The notes under the pieces: generated by a model
What the model was told of the DNA's origin: nothing
Seen by the model: the letters and a program-made list of their open reading frames with translations, nothing else
Database searches by the model: none
Assembly: GCA_017303485.1 (NCBI GenBank)
Contig: JAFLCY010000005.1
Coordinates: forward strand, 12,779-68,860
DNA: 56,082 nt
Direction: 5' to 3'
Origin: Rhodobacterales bacterium
GTDB lineage: Bacteria > Pseudomonadota > Alphaproteobacteria > Rhodobacterales > Rhodobacteraceae
Shown: in pieces, positions 35,514 through 44,173 of the stretch
Layout: every line of letters starts with the position of its first letter
Numbering within the stretch: position 1 is the first letter of the stretch
Position numbers and translations under genes: made by a program

Positions 35514-36485
35514 TCACTTCGCGATTTCAGCAATATTTTCAGGCGTATAGATGCCAACCCCGGTGTCCAGGTTGTCGATCGGCGTGCCGCGCAGGAAGGT
35601 GGCCAGCAGGTTCACCGCCTCATAGCCCTGACGCTCCGGCGCCTGGTCGATGGTCGCCTGAATCACGCCGTCCGACACAAGGTCGACCGTCTGGTCCAGA
35701 AGGTCAAAGCCGACGATCTTGACGGCATCCTTCTTCTCGTTCCGCGCAACCCACTCGCCCGCCGCCGGGGTCGAGCAGCACTCCAGCGACAGGATGCCGG
35801 TGATGCCCGGGTCGGCCAGCATGGCATTCTCGATGGCCGCGTAGATTTCCTGCGGATCGGTGCCGGTGTTCAGCGTCCGGACGACCTCGATCTCGGGGAA
35901 GGCGGCCAACCCCTCGCGAGCGCCCTTCTCGCGGTCCAGCGACCATTGCGCCGAGGCGTCCAGGGTCGTGATCATGACACGGCCCTTGCCGCCCAGCACG
36001 TCGCCCATGAGCTTGCCGGCCTCACGGCCGGACTGCACCAGATCCTGACCGGCAAAGACCAGGCGTTTGCTGTCCGGGTTGTCGGTGTTGTAGGTGATCA
36101 CAGGAATCCCGGCTTCGATCAGCTGGTTGATGATCGGCGCCAGCGCATCCGTGCTGACCGACGATATGGCCAAGCCGTCCATGTCGTTCATCAGGGTTTC
36201 GATCTCGGAAATCTGCGCATCGGCATCGGCACCGACCGGCCCGATGAACTTTGCGGTGACGCCCTCGATCTCGTCGCCCTTCAGGACGCCGGCTTTGATC
36301 GATGGCGCGAACTCGTTCGCGGTGTCGTGGAACGACACATAGATGTTCAGCTCGCCCCCGGCGTCCACCTTTTCCTTGATCCTGGGTGCCAGGGCAAAGC
36401 CATCGACGCTCACCGGCTCGGCCATGGCCGCTGTCGACAGCATCAGTCCGGCAAACAGCGCAAGCGCACTTGTATGTAGTTTCAT
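35514..36485 (-). CDS. rbsB: Ribose-type ABC importer periplasmic binding protein (RbsB-like)
   Basis: About 323 residues, Peripla_BP_4 family. A Sec signal peptide (KLHTSALALFAGLMLSTAAM, cleavage near AMA) precedes a mature domain with NIYVSFHDTANEF, PVITYNTDNPDSKRLVFAG, QDLVQSGREAGKLMGD and DPGITGILS. ATG 36485 has GGGAGGAAAAG just upstream. The early GELNIYVSFHDTANEF differs from canonical ribose-binding proteins, and CUT2 proteins for inositol, rhamnose or autoinducer look similar, so the ligand is open. Confidence 0.88.
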   Translation of the reverse strand: MKLHTSALALFAGLMLSTAAMAEPVSVDGFALAPRIKEKVDAGGELNIYVSFHDTANEFAPSIKAGVLKGDEIEGVTAKFIGPVGADADAQISEIETLMNDMDGLAISSVSTDALAPIINQLIEAGIPVITYNTDNPDSKRLVFAGQDLVQSGREAGKLMGDVLGGKGRVMITTLDASAQWSLDREKGAREGLAAFPEIEVVRTLNTGTDPQEIYAAIENAMLADPGITGILSLECCSTPAAGEWVARNEKKDAVKIVGFDLLDQTVDLVSDGVIQATIDQAPERQGYEAVNLLATFLRGTPIDNLDTGVGIYTPENIAEIAK

Positions 36486-36530
36486 CTTTTCCTCCCTCTC
36501 CATTGATATCCAGCCCAAACGACGATGGGG

Positions 36531-37538
36531 TCAGCCCCGGGCAGAGCGGATGCTCCACCGGTCGATTGCGACGGCGACGATGATGACCAGGCCGATCATC
36601 ACTTCCTGGGTGAACGGCGACACGCCGCTCAGCACTAGACCATTGCGAAGAACGCCGATGATGAGGACGCCCAGCACCGTGCCAAGAATGCTGCCGCTAC
36701 CCCCGGCCAGCGACGCACCTCCGACGACGACAGCTGCGATCACGTCCAGTTCCAGACCAATCCCGGTGCGGCCCGCCTGGCCGCTGGGAAGGAAGGCCAT
36801 GGACAGAATGCCCGCCAGCGCGGCCAGCATTCCCATCACCACGAAGGCCCAGATCTTCACCGCATTCACGTTGATTCCGGAGACTCTGGCCGCCTTCGGG
36901 CTGCCGCCCACGGCAAAGATCCGGAACCCGAAACTTGTCCGCGACAGCAGCACCCAGCCAAGGACCGCCACCAGCACGAAGAACACCAGCTGCATCGGCA
37001 CCAGATTGGCCAGCTTGCCCTGCCCCAGCGCCAGGAATGTCTGCAGCACGGCGGGGTCGGCCCCGTTCCGCACGTTCACTGTCACCGGCTCTCCGTTCGT
37101 CATCAGAAGCGCGATGCCGCGAATGACCGACATCATCCCCAGCGTCGCGATCAGGGACGGCAGCCGCCCGTGGGTCGAGAGAAGGCCGTTGACCAGCCCC
37201 ACGATCAGCCCCAGCGCCAGACCGGCGGCAAGCGCCGGCATCAGCGGCCAGCCCGAAGTGATCAGAATCCCTGCTCCCAGACCGCTCAGCGCGTAGGTGG
37301 AGCCAATCGACAAGTCGATCTCGCCGGAAATCAGGACAAAGGTCATCCCGATCGCCATGATCCCCAGCAGCGATACTTGACGCCCCACGTTCAACAGATT
37401 GCCCAGCGTCAGGAAGCTTTCTGTGGTCACCGCCAGAAAGGCGCACATCACCACCAAGGCCAGGAACACTCCGGTTTCCCGCGCGCCCAGCAACCGCGAC
37501 CGCAGAGGCACGCCCTGCGCGCGCGACGATTGAACCAT
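36531..37538 (-). CDS. rbsC: Ribose-type ABC importer permease (RbsC-like)
   Basis: About 335 residues, BPD_transp_2 family, with eight to ten hydrophobic segments. Characteristic CUT2 sequences are ISGEIDLSIGSTYALSGLGA, AVGGSPKAARVSGINV and VVVGGASLAGGSGSILGTVLG. The start is uncertain: ATG 37538 gives MVQSSRAQG, and a GTG at 37571 would add eleven residues; neither has a strong ribosome binding site. First gene of the operon and divergent from an AraC regulator, which is unusual since RbsC normally follows RbsA. Confidence 0.9.
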   Translation of the reverse strand: MVQSSRAQGVPLRSRLLGARETGVFLALVVMCAFLAVTTESFLTLGNLLNVGRQVSLLGIMAIGMTFVLISGEIDLSIGSTYALSGLGAGILITSGWPLMPALAAGLALGLIVGLVNGLLSTHGRLPSLIATLGMMSVIRGIALLMTNGEPVTVNVRNGADPAVLQTFLALGQGKLANLVPMQLVFFVLVAVLGWVLLSRTSFGFRIFAVGGSPKAARVSGINVNAVKIWAFVVMGMLAALAGILSMAFLPSGQAGRTGIGLELDVIAAVVVGGASLAGGSGSILGTVLGVLIIGVLRNGLVLSGVSPFTQEVMIGLVIIVAVAIDRWSIRSARG

Positions 37539-37723
37539 AGGACGACCAGTCACATCCGATTGCGAGGTCACGCCGGAATCCCGTTGATCAGGCGACCACA
37601 ATCGGCGTCGCTTTCCGCGACACAGTTCCATCGTGCTGGCATCCGTTCCTCCCGGCAGCTGGCGCTGTTTTCTTCTCCGGCATCGATCGTAAGTCGGCCG
37701 GACCCCTGCGACGAATAGACGCA

Positions 37724-38608
37724 ATGCCGATTTGCATGTACAAAACGCGCATGGTCGAAAAATCCCATATCGCCGTTTCGCGGATCAGCCTCTATCACCT
37801 GCCCGATGCTGCATCGCGGTATAACTTCCTGACGGTTCTACGCGCCGGATGGATCGACGCAGCACCCGGCGGCGGCATCGCGCGGCAGTCCAGCCCGGGC
37901 GACGATGTGCTGTATTGCCTGTCCGGCCGGGGCGAGGTCACATTCGGCGACGAAACCGTCCGGCTTGCGCCCGGGCAACTGGTATGGATCCCGGGCGACG
38001 GCCCCCATTCACACAGAGCCGATCAATCCGACCCATGGTCCGTCATGTGGTTCCGAATCCAGGGCCCGGACCTGCCAATTCTTCGCTTGCGCGTCTTTGG
38101 CCAGGCGGGGCCCCGCGTCACCCTGGCCAGCGGAGCCGAGATGATCGCCTGGTTCCAGCGACTCTTCACCGTGCTGGGCGAGGCGCGTCCCGGCATCGAC
38201 TTGCGACTGAACACCGTCCTCGCTCAGTTCCTCGAACTATTGACCGGCCCGGCGAACTCGCAAACGCGGACCATCCTGCCCGCTGCACTGGATCGACTGA
38301 TGCGCAAGATGATGGAATCGCCCGAGGCGCGCTGGACGGCAGAGGATATGGCTAATGTCGCGCGGCTCAGCCATTCGCAGTTTCGACGCTTGTTTCGTCT
38401 GCACATCGGCGTCACCCCGCGCAACTTTCTCCGCAATCAGCGCCTCGTCCGCGCGCAGCGTCTGATGCAGGAAAGTGACCTCAGCCTGCAGCAGATCGCC
38501 GAGTCCTGCGGCTTTTTCGACGCTTTCCATTTCAGCCGCGAATTCAAGAAGGTGGTCGGCCAATCGCCCTCGGCATGGGGAGAGACTGAATGGGGCACGC
38601 GGCGATGA
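37724..38608 (+). CDS. AraC-family transcriptional regulator
   Basis: 294 residues from ATG 37724; an ATG at 37751 is an alternative. The N-terminal cupin-type sugar-sensing domain has DDVLYCLSGRGEVTFGDETV and LAPGQLVWIPGDGPHSHRA. The C-terminal double HTH has ARLSHSQFRRLFRLHIGVTP and QIAESCGFFDAFHFSREFKK, the classical AraC signature. Divergent from the ribose-type operon, it is the likely activator of that operon in response to the imported sugar. Confidence 0.92.
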   Translation: MPICMYKTRMVEKSHIAVSRISLYHLPDAASRYNFLTVLRAGWIDAAPGGGIARQSSPGDDVLYCLSGRGEVTFGDETVRLAPGQLVWIPGDGPHSHRADQSDPWSVMWFRIQGPDLPILRLRVFGQAGPRVTLASGAEMIAWFQRLFTVLGEARPGIDLRLNTVLAQFLELLTGPANSQTRTILPAALDRLMRKMMESPEARWTAEDMANVARLSHSQFRRLFRLHIGVTPRNFLRNQRLVRAQRLMQESDLSLQQIAESCGFFDAFHFSREFKKVVGQSPSAWGETEWGTRR

Positions 38609-38682
38609 GCTTTCAGGGTGTTGTAAATGGACGATTGCGAGCCATTCCTGATGCCAACGTTCGTTTCAAGCAGAACAAAGTT

Positions 38683-40232
38683 CTAATATTTGCGGGCCGT
38701 TTCGACCTTTGCGGCAGAACTGGCCGCCATCATCATTGCAGCCTTTTCGCCGATCATCACCGCCGGGGCATGCGTGTTGCCCGAGACAATCGTCGGCATG
38801 ATCGAGCAGTCGACGACACGCAATCCCTCCAGGCCGCGCATCCGAAGTGCAGGATCCACGACCGCGTCCGGATCGACGCCCATTCGGGCCGTGCCGACCG
38901 GGTGAAAGATCGTCGTTGCGATGTCGCCGGCCGCTTTCGCGAGAGCTTCGGGCGATGAAACCTCTCGCCCGGGTTTGAACTCTTCGGGCCGAAAGGCGGC
39001 CATGGCGCCGGTTTGCATCAGACGCCTCGCTGCAGTGATCGATTCCGCGGCGACCTGTCTGTCGCCCGGAGTCGACAGGTAGTTCGGCGCGATTTCTGGA
39101 TGGTGTGAAGGGTCGGACGAGACGATGCGCACATGGCCCCGCGATTCCGGGCGCAGGTTGCAGACCGAGACAGTGATCGCCGGAAAGCTGTGCAGCGGCT
39201 GCCCGAAGGCATCCAGCGAAAGGGGCTGGACGTGAAACTCGATGTTCGGAGTTTCGAACCTTGGATCGGAACGCATGAAGATGCCAAGCTGGCTGGGCGC
39301 CATCGACATCGGGCCGCTGCGCCTTGCGGCGTATTCCAGCGCTATCCGTGCCTTGCCGATCAGCGAGGCCTGCATCTCATTCAGCGTTCGTGCCCCGGTG
39401 ACGCGAAACGAGGTCCGGATTTGCAGATGGTCCTGCAAATTTTCGCCGACGCCTGGAGCATCTTGCAGGACAGCGATCCCATGCCGCTGCAGCAGCGCCC
39501 CCGGTCCGATGCCTGACAGTTGCAGGATCTGCGGCGATCCGATCGCCCCAGCAGACAAGATCAGCTCGCCCCCTGCACGGACATGGGAAGCCTTGCCGCG
39601 AAGGCGAAGATCGAGCCCGGTCGCGCGGCGCCCGGTGAACCGGATGCGTTCGGCCTGGGCATGGGTGAGGATCGTCAGGTTCCGGCGGCGTCGCACCGGA
39701 TTGATGAAGGCGCGCACCGCGTTGAAGCGGAATCCCGCCTTCCGGTTGACCTCGAAATAGGCGGACCCAAGATTGTCGCCGGTGTTGAGGTCCTCGACCT
39801 TCGGAACGCCAAGCTCTTCGGCAGCATCGCGCGCAGCGTCGAGGATCGGCCAGGACAGGCGCTGACGCTCGACCCGAAGTTCACCGCCCTGGCCGTGAAA
39901 GGCTCCGTTCAGGGCATGGTGGTCCTCGCTTTTGCGGAACAGGAGCAGCCTCCCATCACCCTGCCGCGCGGATAGGCCAGGGACCGGCCATTCAGCCCCG
40001 GCTTCCAACAGGAGTACCCGCTTGGACGGATCGGCGCTCAGCCGGTTGCCAGGACGCATCCAGACGAACCCGCGCCGACGATCACATAGTCATACTCGCC
40101 CAGGTCCGTGCGGCTGCGCCACAGATTGAAAAGCGCCGCGCTCTGCGTCACTGCGCTGGCCCCGGCCAGTGCGCCCATCTCCGCGGCGACAACGGCGAGA
40201 AGGCCCACATCCGTACGGCCCTCTTTGCTCAA
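38683..40232 (-). pseudogene. Decayed GMC oxidoreductase (choline dehydrogenase-like)
   Basis: Two frames together make a GMC flavoprotein. The N-terminal piece (40232 downwards) reads EYDYVIVGAGSSGCVLA, the FAD Rossmann motif, then is shifted by a one-base deletion near 40055 and continues as NRLSADPSKRVLLLEAG. The sequence then jumps to FRKSEDHHALNGAFHGQGG, lacking about 70-85 residues that normally hold the GMC signature region. The rest is complete: SAGAIGSPQILQLSGIGP, HPVGTARMG and the catalytic C-terminal SIMPTIVSGNTHAP. The frameshift plus internal deletion make activity very unlikely. The segment before the Rossmann motif is not recognised. Confidence 0.8.
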
Positions 40233-40349
40233 CTAAGCGGCGAGCGTTTCGACCACAATGCCGGCCCAATCCAGTTTCAGTCGGTATTGATGCGCTGTTG
40301 GGAACACTTTCCCGCGCCCAACAGACTTTGCGACGGAACCTTTTCGGTG

Positions 40350-41429
40350 TCAGGCGTGGCGGCTGCGGTGGCCGATATTGTAGTAGTTGCCGGTCCGCGT
40401 CTTGAGATAGGGCTCCAGCGGGATCGCCTCCTGCTTCAGGAAGCCCTGCTGCGGCAGGTGCCCGCCACGGACCATCTCGATCACCCCCACGACCGAGGCC
40501 GAGGTTGTCCAGGCAATCGCGGTGCGCATCTTGCCACCGATCTCGATCGGGTAATAGGACCGCACGAACTCCTTGCGGCGCAGCTGGCCGCCCTGCCAGC
40601 CTTCGGCGGCGACATGGACATAGACCACGTCCTCGTCGACCGGAGGCTTCGCGTTGGTCAGGATCCGCCCGGCTTCGGCGCGGTTCTCGCGCATCAGAAG
40701 CTCGTGGAAGAAGAAATTCATCAGCTTGACATGGCCCGGATAGCGCATGGTCTTGTAATCCAGGTTCTCGATCTTGTCGGCATAGGTCTCGCACATCGTG
40801 CCAAGCCCACCCGAAGTGGTGAAGGCCTCAAGCTGCATGCCGTCGATGTAGATCGTCTCCAGCCATTCCATCGCCGAGACGGTCTTCAGCACGCCTTCCT
40901 CGATCACCTCGCAGTCGTTGAGGTATTCATTGACCACGCCTTCGGGCGACCAGTTGAAGGCATAGCCCAGAAGCCCGGTCGGGTTCTGCGGCAGCGCGCC
41001 GACGCGCAGGCGGATCGAGCGCACCTTGTCGAACTGTTCGGCCAGATGCGCGCCGACGATGCCAACAAAGCCGGGGGCAAGGCCGCATTGCGGGGCCATC
41101 AGGCCCTTCGAGGTCTGCGAGAGATCACGGATGTGCTTGGTCGTCGGCACGTCCTCGGTCAGGTCGAAGTAATGCAGCCCCAGCTTGTGCGCCACGGTCG
41201 AGACGCCGATGTTCAAATGGAACGGCAGGCAGGACAGCACCGCCTCCTGGCCTTTCAGAAGCTCGGCGATGGCCGCCTGGTCCGTCAGGTCGACGGTGCG
41301 GGTCGGGAAGGGGGCCTCCAGCTTGCGCGCATCGACGCCGGTGACGTCGAAGCCGGAGTCCACCAGAAGCTCGGCAGCCAAATGGCCGACTTTGCCAAGG
41401 CCAAGCACGGCCACTTTCCTGAACGACAT
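40350..41429 (-). CDS. Saccharopine-dehydrogenase family protein
   Basis: 359 residues. N-terminal Rossmann motif VAVLGLGKVGHLAAELL, then LKGQEAVLSCLPFHLNIG, GLHYFDLTEDVPTTKHI and MAPQCGLAPGFVGIVGAHLA, all as in lysine-catabolic saccharopine dehydrogenases, and a C-terminal domain with WTTSASVVGVIEMV. It would split saccharopine into glutamate and aminoadipate semialdehyde using NAD(P). The gene stands apart from the ALDH7 gene by 222 bases with a terminator between, so it has its own promoter. No lysine-2-oxoglutarate reductase is in the window, so direct oxidation of another substrate is possible. Confidence 0.85.
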   Translation of the reverse strand: MSFRKVAVLGLGKVGHLAAELLVDSGFDVTGVDARKLEAPFPTRTVDLTDQAAIAELLKGQEAVLSCLPFHLNIGVSTVAHKLGLHYFDLTEDVPTTKHIRDLSQTSKGLMAPQCGLAPGFVGIVGAHLAEQFDKVRSIRLRVGALPQNPTGLLGYAFNWSPEGVVNEYLNDCEVIEEGVLKTVSAMEWLETIYIDGMQLEAFTTSGGLGTMCETYADKIENLDYKTMRYPGHVKLMNFFFHELLMRENRAEAGRILTNAKPPVDEDVVYVHVAAEGWQGGQLRRKEFVRSYYPIEIGGKMRTAIAWTTSASVVGVIEMVRGGHLPQQGFLKQEAIPLEPYLKTRTGNYYNIGHRSRHA

Positions 41430-41604
41430 GGGTGTTTCCTTTCTGGGCCGCAGTCTTGCGCTGCGGTGGTTCTCTTTGCCGGAAGGCTACTCCCGGTGCG
41501 TGCCGGTTGCGCCGGGCCGTTCGGCGAAATTGCTGACATTACCTTACAGAATGACGATAGTTTCGGCATTATTTCCGGGCCGATCGACAGTCAGGAAAAG
41601 CAAA

Positions 41605-41630
41605 GGCGCGCCGGGTGGAACCGGCGCGCC
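41605..41630 (-). terminator. Rho-independent terminator after the ALDH7 gene
   Basis: GGCGCGCCGG (41605-41614) and CCGGCGCGCC (41621-41630) are perfect 10-base arms around GTGGAA. On the minus strand the stem is followed by TTTGCTTTT, a U-rich tail. It lies 22 bases beyond the ALDH7 stop and ends that operon ahead of the saccharopine dehydrogenase gene. Confidence 0.8.
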
Positions 41631-41651
41631 CTGGTCCAGTCATCCGGGGGT

Positions 41652-43145
41652 TCAGACCGGGAATTCAACCCCCTGCGCCAGCGGCAGTTTCGAGGAATAG
41701 TTGACCGTCGAGGTCTGCCGCCGCATGTAGCCTTTCCAGGCGTCCGAGCCGCTTTCGCGCCCGCCGCCGGTTTCCTTCTCGCCGCCGAAGGCCCCACCGA
41801 TTTCCGCCCCCGAGGGGCCGATGTTGACGTTGGCGATCCCGCAGTCCGACCCGCCAGCCGAAAGGAACGTCTCCGCCTCGCGCAGGTTCAGGGTGAAGAT
41901 GCAGGAAGACAGGCCCTGCGGCACTTCGTTCTGCAGAGCGATGGCTTCGTCGAGATCGTCATAGGTCAGGACGTAAAGGATCGGCGCGAAGCATTCCTCG
42001 CAGACGGTGGCGGTCTGGCCCGGCATTTCGACCAGAGCCGGGGTGACATAGGCCCCGCCCTTCACGCCTTCGACCGACTGCCCGCCGTGGACGGTGCCGC
42101 CCTCGGCCTTGGCCTTGTCCAGTTGCTTGAGCATCCGGTCGCGCGAACCGGCGTCGATCAGCGGCCCGATCAGCGTTCCGGCCTTGCGCGGATCGCCAAC
42201 CGGCAGGCTGGCGTAGACCTTGACCAGCCGCTTGACCAGATCGTCACGCACCGAGCGATGCACGATCAGCCGCCGCAACGAGGTGCAGCGCTGCCCCGCC
42301 GTGCCGACAGCACCGAAGGCGATGGCGCGGACCGCCATTTCCAGATCGGCCGAGGGCGCCACGATCATCGCGTTGTTGCCGCCCAGTTCGAGGATCGCCT
42401 TGCCCCAGCGCGCCGCGACCTTGGGGCCGACAATGCTACCCATCCGGGTCGAGCCGGTGGCCGAAAGGACCGGCACGTCCTTGGAGGCGACCAGCGCCTC
42501 GCCCACCGCCGGGCCACCGATGACCAATTGGCACAGGCCTTCGGGCGCGTCGCCGAAGCGGGCCAGCGCGCGTTCCATGATCTTGTGGGTGGCCATCGCG
42601 GTCAGCGGGGTCTTCTCCGACGGCTTCCAGATCACCGGGTTGCCGCAGACCAGCGCCAGCGCGGCGTTCCACGACCAGACCGCGACCGGGAAGTTGAAGG
42701 CGCTGATGACACCGACCGGCCCCATCGGATGCCAGGTCTCGGCCATCCGGTGCCCCGGGCGTTCGGAAGCGATGGTGAGGCCGTAAAGCTGGCGTGACAG
42801 GCCGACGGCGAAATCGCAGATGTCGATCATCTCCTGCACTTCGCCCAAGCCTTCAGAGGTGATCTTGCCGACCTCCAGCGTCACCAGCGCGCCAAGTTCG
42901 GCCTTGGCGCTGCGCAGTTCCTCGCCCAGAAGTCGCACCAGTTCGCCGCGCCGGGGCGCCGGAACCTCGCGCCAGACGCGGAAAGCGGCCTGCGAGCGGG
43001 CGATGATGGCGGGCATGTCGGCAGCACCGGTCTCATGCACCCGGGCGATTTCCGCGCCGTCGATGGGGGAATGGACGGCAAGCGTGCCTCCGGTCAGGTC
43101 GGATTTGCTCAGCCCGGCGGCGGCAAGGATTTCGGCATGGGTCAT
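41652..43145 (-). CDS. amaB: Alpha-aminoadipate-semialdehyde dehydrogenase (ALDH7 type)
   Basis: 497 residues. ALDH7 hallmarks are AGQRCTSLRR around the catalytic cysteine (near residue 290), ELGGNNAMIV for the base and, at the end, VNIGPSGAEIGGAFGGEKET with GGGRESGSDAWKGYMRRQT. These distinguish antiquitin/AmaB from other ALDHs. It oxidises aminoadipate semialdehyde (as its cyclic imine) to 2-aminoadipate in lysine degradation. Its ATG overlaps the preceding acyltransferase stop by four bases (43142-43145). Confidence 0.92.
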   Translation of the reverse strand: MTHAEILAAAGLSKSDLTGGTLAVHSPIDGAEIARVHETGAADMPAIIARSQAAFRVWREVPAPRRGELVRLLGEELRSAKAELGALVTLEVGKITSEGLGEVQEMIDICDFAVGLSRQLYGLTIASERPGHRMAETWHPMGPVGVISAFNFPVAVWSWNAALALVCGNPVIWKPSEKTPLTAMATHKIMERALARFGDAPEGLCQLVIGGPAVGEALVASKDVPVLSATGSTRMGSIVGPKVAARWGKAILELGGNNAMIVAPSADLEMAVRAIAFGAVGTAGQRCTSLRRLIVHRSVRDDLVKRLVKVYASLPVGDPRKAGTLIGPLIDAGSRDRMLKQLDKAKAEGGTVHGGQSVEGVKGGAYVTPALVEMPGQTATVCEECFAPILYVLTYDDLDEAIALQNEVPQGLSSCIFTLNLREAETFLSAGGSDCGIANVNIGPSGAEIGGAFGGEKETGGGRESGSDAWKGYMRRQTSTVNYSSKLPLAQGVEFPV

Positions 43146-44173
43146 GGGGTGGCTCCTGTAACAAGCGGGCGCTGATCGGGCAGCGCCATGGAGATAAGGA
43201 AAGGCTCTTCGGCCTGCAACCGCTGGAAATCGGCTTTGCAGGACAGCCCGCGCCAGTTCGCGCGGATCAGGCTTTGGGCGACGGCCCCGCCCAACGTGGT
43301 GCCGGGGCCGGGGACGATGAAGTAGTCAGGCGCAAATTCGCGAGCGGCGGTGCGGATGGCGGCGGTGAAGTCGTAGGGCTCCACCACCTGATGCCCGAGC
43401 GTGTAGTCGCGCAAAGCTGCGGTCGTGGCGGCACCCGGCCACCAGACATGGCCGCGACCGTCGATGAGCGGGGTCTTCGGCTGGCCGAACAGGCCTTCCG
43501 GCAGGGCGGCCCGGCCTTTCGCGGCAATGGGGGCCTGCAAGGCGGTGTGGAAGGCCGCGTGATTGCCAAGGCGCAGTGGGAAGCGGCCCTGAACCGGCGG
43601 CACGGCGGCTTCGAAGGCCTTCAAACCGGCTTCGTTCCCCGCGATGACCAGCATCCCGCCAAGGTCGATGGACAGCGCCAGATCATGACCCGGCCGGTCG
43701 CCGATCTCCTCCACCAGCGCCAGCAACTCTTCACGGCGCGCAGGGGCATCCTGCCAGTCCTCGCCCATGAACGGATAGACCAGCTGCCCGCCGATCAGCG
43801 CCTCCTGCATCAGGGTACCCATGGTGTTGACCACGGTGAACCCGTCCATCGGCGACACCGCCCCGGCGCAGGCCAGCGCGGAATACCAGCCCATCGAATT
43901 GCCGGTGACCGCAACCACCTCGACCCCGGACAGCGCCAGCCGGTCGCCGAGGGTGCAGGCGTAGATCAGCGCCGAGGCATTGTCGCCGCGGGTATGGCGG
44001 GCCATCGAATAGGTCTGCGCCCCGTCCAGAGCGCTCAGGGTCTCCTGCCCCAGCCGGGCGCGTTCGGCGTCGAAGCGGGCCAGAAGCGCGGGGTCGGGGA
44101 ACTTGGTCAGCGAGCCGAGTTCGGTCTTGGAATAGGTCCCGCGACCGGGGCAGATCAGGAGTGCGGTCTTCAT
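43142..44173 (-). CDS. FabD-like acyltransferase domain protein
   Basis: 343 residues with the malonyl-CoA:ACP transacylase-like fold. The nucleophile elbow is AVTGNSMGWYSALACAGAV, a GxSxG in which the usual histidine of GHSxG is asparagine, and the catalytic histidine is in HAAFHTAL near residue 200. The C-terminal VPGPGTTLGGAVAQS also matches the family. It is coupled by four-base overlaps to the E1 gene upstream and the ALDH7 gene downstream, so it belongs to lysine/aminoadipate catabolism, not fatty-acid synthesis. An acyl-transfer role in handling the product of the E1 is the simplest idea. Confidence 0.82.
   Translation of the reverse strand: MKTALLICPGRGTYSKTELGSLTKFPDPALLARFDAERARLGQETLSALDGAQTYSMARHTRGDNASALIYACTLGDRLALSGVEVVAVTGNSMGWYSALACAGAVSPMDGFTVVNTMGTLMQEALIGGQLVYPFMGEDWQDAPARREELLALVEEIGDRPGHDLALSIDLGGMLVIAGNEAGLKAFEAAVPPVQGRFPLRLGNHAAFHTALQAPIAAKGRAALPEGLFGQPKTPLIDGRGHVWWPGAATTAALRDYTLGHQVVEPYDFTAAIRTAAREFAPDYFIVPGPGTTLGGAVAQSLIRANWRGLSCKADFQRLQAEEPFLISMALPDQRPLVTGATP

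Noticed and set aside
38669-38685. AGAAC/GTTCT small hairpin between AraC and the GMC pseudogene
   Set aside because: The stem is only five bases and may arise by chance.
40287-42797. Very long plus-strand open frame of more than 800 codons across the saccharopine dehydrogenase and ALDH7 genes
   Set aside because: Both minus-strand proteins under it are complete with catalytic motifs, while the plus-strand product has no recognisable domain. It is a high-GC antisense artefact.
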